Below are positions 46,777-55,569 of a stretch of 64,000 nt of DNA, in pieces. Source of the DNA: Deltaproteobacteria bacterium. Its GTDB lineage: Bacteria; Desulfobacterota; Syntrophobacteria; Syntrophobacterales; Syntrophobacteraceae. The notes beneath the pieces are model-generated. The model saw nothing but the letters and a program-made list of their open reading frames with translations, did not search any database and was not told where the DNA came from. Each line of letters begins with the position of its first letter. The stretch's first letter is position 1. The stretch spans positions 32,873-96,872 of the forward strand of contig JAJXYD010000021.1 in assembly GCA_021780695.1 (NCBI GenBank), written 5' to 3'. The translations under genes were made by a program, and so were the position numbers.

Positions 46777-49700
46777 ATGAACTTTTCCGAAATTTTTATA
46801 AAGCGTCCCGTTGCGACTACTCTTCTGACAATAGGACTGACCCTGGCTGGAGTCATTTCTTTTCGAGGTCTGCCCGTTGCTCCGCTTCCGCAGATAGATT
46901 TCCCGACGATAAGCGTTGGAGCCTCACTGCCGGGCGCCGACCCCGAGACAATGGCGACCTCGGTTGCCGCCCCCCTTGAGCGCCAGTTGGGCCATATCGC
47001 CGGGGTGACCGAGATGACCTCGACCAGCACTCTGGGGGGTACCGCCATTGTCCTTCAGTTCGATCTGAATCGAAATATCGACGGGGCGGCCCGTGACGTG
47101 CAAGCAGCCATAAACGCCGCCCGCAGTTATTTGCCGGCCAATCTTCCAAGCGAGCCGCAGTACCGGAAAGTTAATCCCGCGGATGCCCCGATCCTTGTGA
47201 TCGCTCTTACCTCAAACATTATTGGTAAGGCGCAGATGTATGACACCGCTTCGACCATCCTCGCTCAAAAAGTCTCGCAGGTAAACGGAGTAGGACAGGT
47301 GTTCGTTGGGGGAGGCGCGCTTCCGGCCGTAAGGGTTGAATTAAACCCGGAATCGGTCGCCAAGTATGGGCTTGGCCTGAACGAAATAGCCTCGGCAATT
47401 CAGGACGAAAGTGTCTTCCAACCCGAGGGCCAGATTCAAAACGGGCTTCAAGCCCTTGATATTGTTTCAAACGACCAGATTCATACCGCCGCCCGTTACG
47501 GCAAGGTAATTGTCAAATATCAAAACGGCGCCCCCGTGAGGTTGTCCGATCTTGGAACCGTAGACGATTCGGTTCAGGATCTGCGAACCGGGGGCGGGGT
47601 AAACGGCAAACCGGCCATTATGCTTGTAATCTTTCGCTCTCCCGGGGCAAATATTATCAGCACCGTCGACCGGGTTCGCGCGCTGATGCCCCAACTGTCG
47701 GCCCTGGTCCCCAAGAGCGTGGATCTCTCGGTGGTTTTGGATCGAAGCCCTCCCATTCGCGGCTCTCTCAAGCACGTGGAGGGCACTCTCTTTATTTCCG
47801 CCATTCTGGTCATTCTTGTCGTATTCGCCTTTCTTAGAAACCTGCGGGGTACGATCATTCCGGCCATAGCCGTTCCCGTATCGCTTATAAGCAGCTTCGG
47901 GGTAATGTATCTTTTGGGCTACAGCCTCGATAACCTTTCTCTCATGGCCCTGACGATCGCGACAGGTTTTGTTGTCGACGACGCCATAGTTGTGCTCGAA
48001 AACATCACCCGTTATCTCGAAGAGGGACTCTCGCCCCTGGAGGCCGCTATTGGAGGGGCGCGCGAAATTACCTTTACAGTCCTTTCGATGTCTGTTTCGT
48101 TGGTCGCGGTGTTCATCCCGATCTTGCTCATGGGGGGAATGGTCGGGCGGCTTTTTCGCGAATTCGCCGTAACACTGTCGATTGCTATAATTATCTCCCT
48201 TATCGTCTCTCTTACGACTACACCCATGATGTGCGCCGCAATCCTTAAAAAAGAAAAACCAAGGGCCCACGGCCTGCTCTATAATGCTTCCGAGTGGGTC
48301 TACGAGCACCTGCGGGCGGGCTACGAGGTAAGCCTTCGCTGGGCGCTTCGCCATTCGTTCATCATGCTTTGGATCACTATTTTGACTTTGGGAGTGAATG
48401 TGGTGTTGTTTGCCTATATCCCCAAGGGTTTTTTCCCCGATCAGGATACGGGCCGCATTTTCGGAGGCATTCAGGCCTCGCAGGATATCTCTTTTCAAAG
48501 CATGAACAAAAAGCTCACCCAGGTCATGGACATTATCAGGAAAGACCCGGACGTGGCCGATGTGGTAGGCTTTACCGGCGGTGGCGGCTTTGGCGCGGGC
48601 ACCACGAACTCGGCTCGAATGTTTATTTCGCTGAAACCTTTTTCGCAGCGCAAAGCCTCCGCGATGCAGATTATAGGCCGATTGCGAAAAAAACTCGTAA
48701 AAGTGGCCGGTGCGCCCACATTTTTGCAGCCCGTGGAGGACTTGCGAGTGGGGGGGCATTTGGCCAACGCCGAATATCAATACACGTTAAGGGATGAAAA
48801 CCTTGCCGAATTAAACGCCTGGGCTCCCCGTGTAGAGGCGGTGGCTCGTAAGTTGCCCCAATTACGAGACGTTAACAGCGATCAGCAAAACAGGGGCCAT
48901 CAGACCTTCGTTCAAATCGACCGCGCTACCGCTTCCCGCCTGGATATCTCCACGCGGCAGATAGACGATACTCTCTACGGCGCTTTTGGCCAGTCGATGG
49001 TTGGCATAAACTTTACCCCGCTAAACCAGTATGACGTTGTGATGGAGTTTGCGCCCCCCTATCTTCAGCGGCCCGATACGCTAAAAGAGGTCTATGTGCG
49101 CTCGGCGAGCGGCGCGGAGGTCCCCCTTAGCGCTTTTACCCGATTTATTCAAAACGCCACTGCTCTGCAGGTTAACCATGCCGGACAGTTTCCCGCTATT
49201 ACCATCTCCTTCAACCTCGCTCCCGGCGTGGCCCTGGGAGATGCGGTGAAGGCTATCGAAACGGCGACCGAAAAAATGAGAATGCCCGGAACCGTTCATG
49301 GAAGTTTTCTGGGCACTGCCCAGGCCTTCAAGGACTCCCTTGCAAATGAACCGGTTCTCATTTTGTTTGCCTTGGTTTCGGTCTACATCGTGCTCGGAAT
49401 CCTCTATGAAAGCTATGTCCACCCGGTTACGATCCTTTCCACCCTCCCTTCGGCGGGCGTCGGAGCCCTCGTGGCCCTTTTGATCTGCCATACGGACTTG
49501 AGCCTCATAGCTGTTGTGGGGATCATCCTTTTGATCGGTCTGGTCAAAAAGAACGGAATCATGATAGTGGACTTCGCGCTGGAGGCCGAACGAAAAAATG
49601 GAAAAAGTCCCGCCGAAGCCATCTACCAGGCGTCTTTACTAAGATTTCGCCCCATCATGATGACTACCATGGCCGCCCTTCTTGGCGCACTTCCCCTGGC

Positions 49701-49896
49701 GATTGGAACAGGGGTCGGCTACGAACTTCGCCGCCCCCTGGGTATATCGATCGTTGGCGGACTGATTTTTAGTCAGATGTTGACCCTGTTCACTACTCCC
49801 GTGATATACCTCTACATGGACCGCCTGCGACTTTTGCTTTTGCGCAAGCGGAACAAAGGTTGCGAAAATGCACTGTTGGAAACAATTGAAGGCTAA
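46777..49896 (+). CDS. RND efflux pump subunit, MdtC-like
   Basis: 1039 residues, standard length. It begins [46 protein letters not shown], the MdtC-type start, with the proton-relay pair in [16 protein letters not shown]. Two RND repeats are present. The start is two bases after the MdtB-like stop. With the previous protein it forms a B2C-type heterotrimer in the family precedent. The genes for adaptor, two pumps and channel are complete, so the system is likely functional in exporting drugs, bile-salt-like compounds or metabolites; the substrate is not readable from sequence. Confidence 0.93.
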   Translation: MNFSEIFIKRPVATTLLTIGLTLAGVISFRGLPVAPLPQIDFPTISVGASLPGADPETMATSVAAPLERQLGHIAGVTEMTSTSTLGGTAIVLQFDLNRNIDGAARDVQAAINAARSYLPANLPSEPQYRKVNPADAPILVIALTSNIIGKAQMYDTASTILAQKVSQVNGVGQVFVGGGALPAVRVELNPESVAKYGLGLNEIASAIQDESVFQPEGQIQNGLQALDIVSNDQIHTAARYGKVIVKYQNGAPVRLSDLGTVDDSVQDLRTGGGVNGKPAIMLVIFRSPGANIISTVDRVRALMPQLSALVPKSVDLSVVLDRSPPIRGSLKHVEGTLFISAILVILVVFAFLRNLRGTIIPAIAVPVSLISSFGVMYLLGYSLDNLSLMALTIATGFVVDDAIVVLENITRYLEEGLSPLEAAIGGAREITFTVLSMSVSLVAVFIPILLMGGMVGRLFREFAVTLSIAIIISLIVSLTTTPMMCAAILKKEKPRAHGLLYNASEWVYEHLRAGYEVSLRWALRHSFIMLWITILTLGVNVVLFAYIPKGFFPDQDTGRIFGGIQASQDISFQSMNKKLTQVMDIIRKDPDVADVVGFTGGGGFGAGTTNSARMFISLKPFSQRKASAMQIIGRLRKKLVKVAGAPTFLQPVEDLRVGGHLANAEYQYTLRDENLAELNAWAPRVEAVARKLPQLRDVNSDQQNRGHQTFVQIDRATASRLDISTRQIDDTLYGAFGQSMVGINFTPLNQYDVVMEFAPPYLQRPDTLKEVYVRSASGAEVPLSAFTRFIQNATALQVNHAGQFPAITISFNLAPGVALGDAVKAIETATEKMRMPGTVHGSFLGTAQAFKDSLANEPVLILFALVSVYIVLGILYESYVHPVTILSTLPSAGVGALVALLICHTDLSLIAVVGIILLIGLVKKNGIMIVDFALEAERKNGKSPAEAIYQASLLRFRPIMMTTMAALLGALPLAIGTGVGYELRRPLGISIVGGLIFSQMLTLFTTPVIYLYMDRLRLLLLRKRNKGCENALLETIEG

Positions 49897-51382
49897 AGCC
49901 CCCGATGTGTTGCAACTGTTGGGACATGCAGGCCTTACGTTCCTGCTCGTTACCCTTTGCGCGTGTACGGTCGGTCCGGACTATGTCAAGCCTAAAACCC
50001 AGGTCCCACCCTCCTATAAGGAACTAAAGGGCTGGAAACAGGCCCAACCCCAGGACTTCGTCTCACGCGGCCAGTGGTGGAAAGTTTTTGGCGACCCTGA
50101 ACTCAATGCGCTCGAGGCGCAGGTAAACATTACCAACCAGAACCTCGCCGCTGCCCAGGCCCAGTTTAAAGAGGCCCTGGCCGCGGTTGCGGTGGCTCGC
50201 TCGGCTTTTTTCCCCGTCGTCGCGGGGGGGAGCGCTGCCAGCCGGTCGCTGCTGACCAGCGGTTTTTCCAGCAGCGGTTCAAATGTGGGTGGTTCCCAGG
50301 CCGCGGGGGCGACCTCTGACCTGCGACTTTCGGGTAATGTGGCCTGGGAACTCGATCTGTGGGGTAAGGTCCGGCGCATGGTGGAGGAAAGCAAGGCCTC
50401 GGCCCAGGCGAGTGAGGCCGATCTGGAAGGTGTCCGCCTGGCTGCGACCGGTCAGCTCGCCGAGGATTACTTTCAGCTTCGAGCCGAGGATTCTCAATAT
50501 CAAATCCTTGATATGACAGTTTCTGCCTATAAGGAGTTTCTGAGACTTACAAACAACCGTTATGCAACGGGAGTTGCCTCGCAGGCCGATGTCCTTCAGG
50601 CACAAACACAGCTAAAAACCGCCGAGGCCCAGGAGATCGATACCCGCGTCACGCGCGCTCAACTCGAACACGCTATAGCCCTGCTCATGGGAAAACCACC
50701 CTCCGAGGTCTCTATTCCCGTTTCTCCCCTCGATCTGACGCCCCCTCAAACACCCGTGGGCCTGCCGTCCCAACTTCTCGAACGAAGGCCCGACATTGCC
50801 TCCGCCGAACGCCAGGCCGCGGCCGCCAATGCTCAGATTGGGGTCGCCATTGCGGCCTTCTATCCTACCGTTACCTTGAGCGCATCGGGTGGCTTTGAAG
50901 CGGCAAACGTTGCACAATGGCTTGCCTGGCCCTCACGCTTCTGGACCCTGGGGCCCGGGGCGCTTTCCCAAACCATATTCGAAGGCGGCCTGAGACGCGC
51001 TGAGACCGCGGAGGCCAGGGCCGCCTATGAGGCGAGCGTCGCTAACTACCGGCAGACCGTGCTCACCGCATTCCAGGAGGTTGAAGACGAACTGGCCGCC
51101 CTTCGCATACTCGAAAGTGAGGCCGCCGTTCAGGACGCGGCAGTAGACGCCGCGAAAAAATCCGTCGTCGTCGAAACCAACCAGTACAAGGCCGGGATAG
51201 TGAGCGCTCTTGATGTCATTACCACGCAAACCATCGCCCTTAACGACGAAATAACGGCTGCCACCATACGCGGGCGCCGCATGGTGGCGGCTGCCCTCCT
51301 CATTCAGTACCTGGGGGGCGGCTGGCATGCCGACAGTCTCTGCCTGTCAAAGCCTAAGGAAGACAGCTCGGCTGTGCGGTGA
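49868..51382 (+). CDS. NodT/OprM-family outer membrane efflux lipoprotein
   Basis: 504 residues. The N-terminus is a signal peptide with a lipobox (LCAC, Cys33) followed by the family start TVGPDYVKP. Two TolC-like repeats carry the usual long helices (LEAQVNITNQNLAAAQAQFKEALAAVAVARSAFFP and YRQTVLTAFQEVEDELAALRILESE). It forms the outer membrane channel for the RND pump. The start lies 29 bases inside the previous gene with AAAGG upstream; a GTG at 49907 would be an alternative. It ends the efflux operon; the padR promoter follows. Confidence 0.93.
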   Translation: MHCWKQLKAKAPDVLQLLGHAGLTFLLVTLCACTVGPDYVKPKTQVPPSYKELKGWKQAQPQDFVSRGQWWKVFGDPELNALEAQVNITNQNLAAAQAQFKEALAAVAVARSAFFPVVAGGSAASRSLLTSGFSSSGSNVGGSQAAGATSDLRLSGNVAWELDLWGKVRRMVEESKASAQASEADLEGVRLAATGQLAEDYFQLRAEDSQYQILDMTVSAYKEFLRLTNNRYATGVASQADVLQAQTQLKTAEAQEIDTRVTRAQLEHAIALLMGKPPSEVSIPVSPLDLTPPQTPVGLPSQLLERRPDIASAERQAAAANAQIGVAIAAFYPTVTLSASGGFEAANVAQWLAWPSRFWTLGPGALSQTIFEGGLRRAETAEARAAYEASVANYRQTVLTAFQEVEDELAALRILESEAAVQDAAVDAAKKSVVVETNQYKAGIVSALDVITTQTIALNDEITAATIRGRRMVAAALLIQYLGGGWHADSLCLSKPKEDSSAVR

Positions 51383-51398
51383 GTCAAAAACTATTTGC

Positions 51399-51427
51399 TT
51401 GACAGGAACTGAGGCCTTCAATATATG
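51399..51427 (+). promoter_or_regulatory. Promoter of padR operon
   Basis: TTGACA (51399-51404), a 17-base spacer and TATATG (51422-51427), a close sigma-70 match. The -10 lies wholly inside the PadR operator. Confidence 0.75.
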
Positions 51428-51443
51428 TACGCGTGTACATATA
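51422..51443. promoter_or_regulatory. PadR-type operator
   Basis: Perfect 9-bp arms TATATGTAC (51422-51430) and GTACATATA (51435-51443) around GCGT. It contains ATGT-N8-ACAT, the recognised PadR-family consensus. It is 30 bases before the padR start and overlaps its -10 box, so PadR should repress its own operon. Confidence 0.8.
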
Positions 51444-51473
51444 GTCTTCCGCACATATTTGGAGGTCTCACCC

Positions 51474-52058
51474 ATGTCTTTGCCCCATGCCCTTCTTGGG
51501 CTTATCCGCTATCGGCCGGCAACCGGCTATGACTTGAAAAACACCTTCGAAAATTCCATCCATTTTTTCTGGAACGCTGCGCTTCCCCATATTTACCGCA
51601 CCCTCAAACAGATGGAAACTCAAGGCTGGATCGTCTCCAACGTCGAACCGGGGGAGGGTAAACCCGATCGTAAGGTCTACCGGCTAACCGAGGCGGGGGA
51701 AAAAGAATTTCTTCGATGGTTGAGCCAACCCCCGGAAAATCCCGAACCGCGTCTCCCCATGCTGGTAAAGGTCTTTTTTGCCCGCCAGATGCCCGTGCGG
51801 GAGTTTAAAGAGCATCTTGAAAAATGGCGCGCCCACTATGCGGGATTGCTTGAAAAGTACGAAAAGGAGGTTGCCGCTGTCATCGAACAGTATTCGCTGC
51901 GCTACGATGCATCCGAAGACGCCTGCTATTGGCGGCTTACCCTCGATTATGGAATACGCCAGGCAAAGATGGTCATCGAATGGTGTGATCATGCCCTGGA
52001 AGGCCTTCAGACTGCCGCTACCCCCCCCAACGGCTTGGATGCCCATAACCCCGGATAA
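51474..52058 (+). CDS. PadR-family transcriptional repressor
   Basis: 194 residues from ATG 51474 with GGAGG upstream; the longer frame from 51327 runs through the promoter. The N-terminal winged helix (ALLGLIRYRPATGYDLKNTFENSIHFFWNAALPHIYRTLKQMETQGWI, then GKPDRKVYRLTEAGEKEFLRWL) is PadR. The C-terminal part is the longer helical PadR_C (VIR4-type) dimerisation domain. Lying directly downstream of the efflux operon, it may sense the pump's substrate, but its operator is found only before itself. Its stop is 15 bases before the 4Fe-4S protein gene, so both belong to one transcript. Confidence 0.92.
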   Translation: MSLPHALLGLIRYRPATGYDLKNTFENSIHFFWNAALPHIYRTLKQMETQGWIVSNVEPGEGKPDRKVYRLTEAGEKEFLRWLSQPPENPEPRLPMLVKVFFARQMPVREFKEHLEKWRAHYAGLLEKYEKEVAAVIEQYSLRYDASEDACYWRLTLDYGIRQAKMVIEWCDHALEGLQTAATPPNGLDAHNPG

Positions 52059-52073
52059 AAAAGGAGATATACA

Positions 52074-53156
52074 ATGGAAGAAGTCTACCGTAAACTGGCC
52101 AAAGTCCTTGATACCCTCCCAAACGGCTTTCCTGAGACCGAAAGCGGTGTGGAGATCAAGCTGCTAAAGAAAATCTTTACTCCCGAACAGGCCGACCTTT
52201 TTTGCGATTTGCGCCTCTCCTTTGAAACTGCCGCGGATGTGGCCAAAAGGACCGGTCGCTCCCTTGAGGGCCTGGAAGACAAATTGTGCGGCATGGTCAG
52301 GGACGGCCAACTTTTTGGGCTCAATCTCGGCGGAGTATGGATCTTTAAGATGCTCCCCTGGGTCTTTGGCATCTATGAATTTCAAAACCAGAGGATGGAC
52401 GAGGAGTTCGTCAGGCTAAACGAGGAATTTGGCCCTCATTTTGGAAAGCAGTTCTTTTCCAATACGCCCCAACTGATGCAGGTCATTCCCATTGAAGAGC
52501 AGATCGAAGTAAAACAGGAGGCCCTTCCCTACGAGAAGGTCTCAACTCTTATCGAAAGGAGTCAATCCTTTTGGGTCCAGGACTGCATTTGTAAAAAAGA
52601 AAAGGGCATGTTGGGCGATCCCTGCGACAGGCCTATGGAGGTCTGCCTCGCCATTGCGCCCATTCCCGGGGTTTTCGACAAAATGAAGTATGGAAGGGTG
52701 CTCACCCGTGAAGAGGCCTACGCTTTATTGAAACAATGCGAAGAACAGGGCCTTGTCCACCTTACCTCCAATTTCCAGAACGATCATATTTTTATCTGCA
52801 ACTGCTGCAGTTGTTGTTGCGGGGTTTTGAGCGGGATAAACAAACTGGGAATTCCGGCATCGGTTGTTATTAACTCCCACTATTATGCCGAGATCGATCC
52901 GGAAAAATGTGTCGGTTGCGGGGTGTGCATCAACGAGCGCTGCCAGGTTCAAGCGATAGAAGAAAGCGACAATATTTACTCGATCGTTGCTGAGAGATGC
53001 ATCGGCTGCGGTCTTTGTATCACCACCTGCCCCGGAGAGGCCATCCGTCTGATTCACAAGGATGCTGACAAACGAGTGGCTCCCCCTGTAAATGAAAAGG
53101 CCTGGTTTGATGAAAGAGCACGGACAAGAGGCGTGGATTATTCGAAATTTAGATAA
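52074..53156 (+). CDS. Cys-rich 4Fe-4S protein in the padR operon
   Basis: 360 residues. The first 100 resemble a winged helix (FTPEQADLFCDLRLSFETAADVAKRTGRSLEGLEDKLCGMVRDGQLFGL). Next comes a cysteine module CICKKE...C...PMEVC (Cys171, 173, 184, 191), then an unusual cluster of six cysteines at 242-249 (CNCCSCCC). The C-terminus is a ferredoxin domain: a non-standard C-x2-C-x2-C-x4-C (279, 282, 285, 290) and CIGCGLCITTCPGEAI (309-319). Such proteins recur in anaerobes with unknown function; a redox-sensing or electron-transfer role is likely. A near-perfect AGGAGATATACA precedes the start. It follows padR by 15 bases. Confidence 0.8.
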   Translation: MEEVYRKLAKVLDTLPNGFPETESGVEIKLLKKIFTPEQADLFCDLRLSFETAADVAKRTGRSLEGLEDKLCGMVRDGQLFGLNLGGVWIFKMLPWVFGIYEFQNQRMDEEFVRLNEEFGPHFGKQFFSNTPQLMQVIPIEEQIEVKQEALPYEKVSTLIERSQSFWVQDCICKKEKGMLGDPCDRPMEVCLAIAPIPGVFDKMKYGRVLTREEAYALLKQCEEQGLVHLTSNFQNDHIFICNCCSCCCGVLSGINKLGIPASVVINSHYYAEIDPEKCVGCGVCINERCQVQAIEESDNIYSIVAERCIGCGLCITTCPGEAIRLIHKDADKRVAPPVNEKAWFDERARTRGVDYSKFR

Positions 53157-53199
53157 TCGCGCCTTGCAGCGGCCTTAAATTGTCTTGCAAAAACCGTCT

Positions 53200-53236
53200 T
53201 TGCGGCGGGTTGGAAAATGCGGCCTGCCCGCCGCAA
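53200..53236. terminator. Hairpin between the 4Fe-4S gene and hypB
   Basis: TTGCGGCGGG (53200-53209) and CCCGCCGCAA (53227-53236) are perfect 10-bp arms. There is no U-tract. It either ends the padR operon or lies in the hypB leader. Confidence 0.5.
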
Positions 53237-53283
53237 GAAATCTCCGGTCATTAGCCCGGACGTTAAAAAGTGGAGATACCGTG

Positions 53284-53955
53284 ATGGATACCGTACGGTT
53301 AATCGAAGTAAAGGAAGATATCCGCGCCGATAATAACCGGGTAGCAAAGGAGCTAAACGAGGATTTGACCCGGTCGAAGACCTTTCTTGTTAACCTTATG
53401 GCTTCCCCTGGGGCGGGGAAAACCACCACTCTTTTAGCTACTCTTGCCCGGATAAAAAACCAACTGAGCGTTGCGGTTATTGAAGCTGATATCGATTCCA
53501 AGGTGGATGCGGAAAAAATAGCGGATTCGGGCGTTGAAGCCTTGCAGATTCGCACGGGCGGTTTCTGCCACCTTGACGCCACGATGGTTAAAGCCGGTCT
53601 TGCCGGTATCGATTATGGGCGCTTTGACCTGATATTTCTTGAAAACGTGGGCAACCTGGTCTGCCCCGCCGAGTTTGAAACCGGCGCCCATCTGAACGCA
53701 ATGATCCTCTCCGTGCCCGAAGGTGACGATAAGCCCTTGAAATACCCGCTGATGTTTTCAGTTTGCCGGGTGCTGCTCATAAATAAAATCGATTACCTGC
53801 AACTCTCCGATTTTAACGTCGAACTTTTCAAGGATCGCGTCCTTGCCATAAATCCGGAGATAACCATTTTCGAAATTTCAGCCAAAACGGGACAGGGTGT
53901 CGAGGCCTGGACACAGTGGCTGTTAAACCGCATCAAAGACACCTGCCCGGCATAG
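53284..53955 (+). CDS. hypB: Hydrogenase/urease nickel-insertion GTPase HypB
   Basis: 223 residues from ATG 53284. The P-loop is ASPGAGKTT (40-48); VIEADIDSKVDAEKI, LENVGNLVCPAEFETGAH (with the metal-binding Cys) and LLINKIDYL are HypB motifs. It lacks the N-terminal CxxCGC and histidine-rich extensions used for extra nickel binding. It loads nickel into [NiFe]-hydrogenase with HypA, by family precedent. No hypA, other hyp gene or hydrogenase is within the window, so it is a solitary copy; a lone HypB could serve another nickel enzyme. Confidence 0.92.
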   Translation: MDTVRLIEVKEDIRADNNRVAKELNEDLTRSKTFLVNLMASPGAGKTTTLLATLARIKNQLSVAVIEADIDSKVDAEKIADSGVEALQIRTGGFCHLDATMVKAGLAGIDYGRFDLIFLENVGNLVCPAEFETGAHLNAMILSVPEGDDKPLKYPLMFSVCRVLLINKIDYLQLSDFNVELFKDRVLAINPEITIFEISAKTGQGVEAWTQWLLNRIKDTCPA

Positions 53956-54020
53956 TCTTATCCGGGATTGGATTCTTTATCCCCATCCGGCTGACAGCCA
54001 ACCATCACAGGATGGATTTC

Positions 54021-54050
54021 TTAGCGGTCGTTCTCTCTTCCGGCCGCTAA
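54021..54050. terminator. Hairpin between hypB and the convergent activator gene
   Basis: TTAGCGG (54021-54027) and CCGCTAA (54044-54050), with a 16-base loop. It lies in the 176-bp gap between convergent genes. Confidence 0.4.
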
Positions 54051-54131
54051 AAATAAAATTCCCTCTGTGCCTCTTTAGTGGGCTCTTGCTCTGCTTTGAC
54101 TTTTTTCTTACTCTTTTGCACCCGTTAATAG

Positions 54132-55469
54132 TTAATTCCCGTGCCTCTGTTTTTCCAAAAACCGATAGAGTGTTGCCCGTCCGACCCCAAGAAGCTTTGC
54201 AGCCTGGGAGCGATTCCCGCCTGTCTGGGCGAGAGCCCCTGAAACGGCTTCCTCGCTCAGATTGCGGCCGGGCACGGTCTTTAAAGCCGCGCAACCGCTC
54301 TGGCGAATCTCCAGGGGAAGATCCTGCGTATCTATCTGGGAGCCCCGCGATTTAACCAGCGCGAAATGGATGGCGTTTTGTAGCTCGCGCACATTTCCCG
54401 GCCAGCTGTAGTCCATCATGAGCGAAATGGCGCCGTTGGAAATTCTTGCCGTTTTCTGTCCGTTATCGGCGGCCTCCTTGAGAAAATAGGAAGCTAAAAG
54501 GGGAATGTCGTTTTTTCGCTCTCTTAGGGCTGGAATCTTTATCGGAACGACATTTAGCCGGTAATAGAGATCTTCTCTAAAATCATTGGTCTCCATCATG
54601 ACCTTGAGGTTGCGGTTCGTGGCGCTGATTATACGAACGTCCACCGAAATCGTCTTCTCCCCGCCGACCCGTTCAAAGGTGCCGGACTGAAGCACCCGTA
54701 AGAGCTTAACCTGCATGTGCCTGGGCAGTTCGGCCACCTCGTCTAGAAACAGGCTCCCTCCGTCGGCCAGTTCGAAGCGGCCCTTTTTATCGCGGATAGC
54801 CCCGGAAAAAGCCCCCTTGACGTGTCCGAACAGTTCGCTTTCAAGGAGTCCTTCCGGGAGCGCGCCGCAGTTTAGGGGCACGAAAGGCCCGCCGGCTCTA
54901 CCGCTTTCGTTGTGGATCGCCGCGGCTACCAGTTCCTTGCCTGTGCCGGTTTCTCCGGTTATGTGCACGGGGTAATCGGTGGCCGAAAGATTGCGGATCT
55001 GATCGTAGACTTCCAGCATCTTGCGGTCTTTGCCTATAATGCCCGAATAGCTGGTAAGTTCGCCAAGGCGAAGCTGCAATGTCAAAATTTCGGTAAGATC
55101 GCGGAAGGCGGCAAGAACACCGACAAAGGAGCCCCCGTCGTCATACATCCCGGTGACCGACATCTCGATGTATCGCAGATCCCCGGATCGCGAGGTGATA
55201 TTGAGCGTGTAAGAGTGATGTTGTAGTCTATCGAGTGGTTGGTTGCAAAAAGAGCACTTTTTGCCGCAAAAAGGAGAGCCGAAAACCAGGTGGCAGTCTT
55301 TGCCTATAACTTCCTCACGGCTATAGCCCGTGATATTTTCAGCCGCACGGTTAAAAAAAAGAATCCGCCGCTTTAGATCATGGGCGATTATCCCCTCAAG
55401 CATGTTATCGAGAATGCTTTGAAGGTTTTTTTGCTGAGCCGCCAGGGCTTCAAGGCTTACAGCGCTCAT
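54132..55469 (-). CDS. PAS-domain sigma-54 activator with a Cys cluster
   Basis: 445 residues. A PAS domain at about 12-125 contains Cys59, Cys68, Cys72 and Cys75 (CHLVFGSPFCGKKCSFC), followed by a short linker. The AAA+ domain has Walker A GETGTGKE (172-179), and the sigma-54 contact loop is GAFSGA (219-224), a Ser for the usual Thr. Walker B is LFLDEVAEL. The Fis-like helix-turn-helix ends the protein (ALAQTGGNRSQAAKLLGVGRATLYRFLEKQ). No receiver is present, so the PAS domain probably senses the signal directly; its four cysteines could hold a metal or cluster. Its target is unknown. Confidence 0.9.
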   Translation of the reverse strand: MSAVSLEALAAQQKNLQSILDNMLEGIIAHDLKRRILFFNRAAENITGYSREEVIGKDCHLVFGSPFCGKKCSFCNQPLDRLQHHSYTLNITSRSGDLRYIEMSVTGMYDDGGSFVGVLAAFRDLTEILTLQLRLGELTSYSGIIGKDRKMLEVYDQIRNLSATDYPVHITGETGTGKELVAAAIHNESGRAGGPFVPLNCGALPEGLLESELFGHVKGAFSGAIRDKKGRFELADGGSLFLDEVAELPRHMQVKLLRVLQSGTFERVGGEKTISVDVRIISATNRNLKVMMETNDFREDLYYRLNVVPIKIPALRERKNDIPLLASYFLKEAADNGQKTARISNGAISLMMDYSWPGNVRELQNAIHFALVKSRGSQIDTQDLPLEIRQSGCAALKTVPGRNLSEEAVSGALAQTGGNRSQAAKLLGVGRATLYRFLEKQRHGN

Positions 55470-55511
55470 TGATTTGGGCAGGTCTCCGCTTGATAGGCTC
55501 CCCGGGAGCTC

Positions 55512-55542
55512 TATCCTGCTGCCGCGAAACGGCAGCAGGATA
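55512..55542. terminator. Perfect 13-bp-arm hairpin between regulator and DUF4340 gene
   Basis: TATCCTGCTGCCG (55512-55524) and CGGCAGCAGGATA (55530-55542) with loop CGAAA, adjacent to a second GCTCCC/GGGAGC stem at about 55497-55509. It lies between the end of the ABC operon and the start of the activator gene (both minus strand). On the minus strand T's precede rather than follow the stem, so it is not a classical terminator. Confidence 0.5.
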
Positions 55543-55569
55543 AAAAGGAAAATTTGGAAGGCTTACCCG

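Noticed and set aside
47467..48780. 437-codon open frame antisense to the MdtC-like gene
   Set aside because: Long, but entirely opposite a strongly conserved RND gene; the composition (His/Arg/Lys/Gly-rich) is typical of antisense shadows.
52060..52074. Ribosome binding site identical to that of a common expression vector, suggesting a contaminant
   Set aside because: AGGAGATATACA is a natural strong Shine-Dalgarno context and the flanking genes are continuous genomic sequence.
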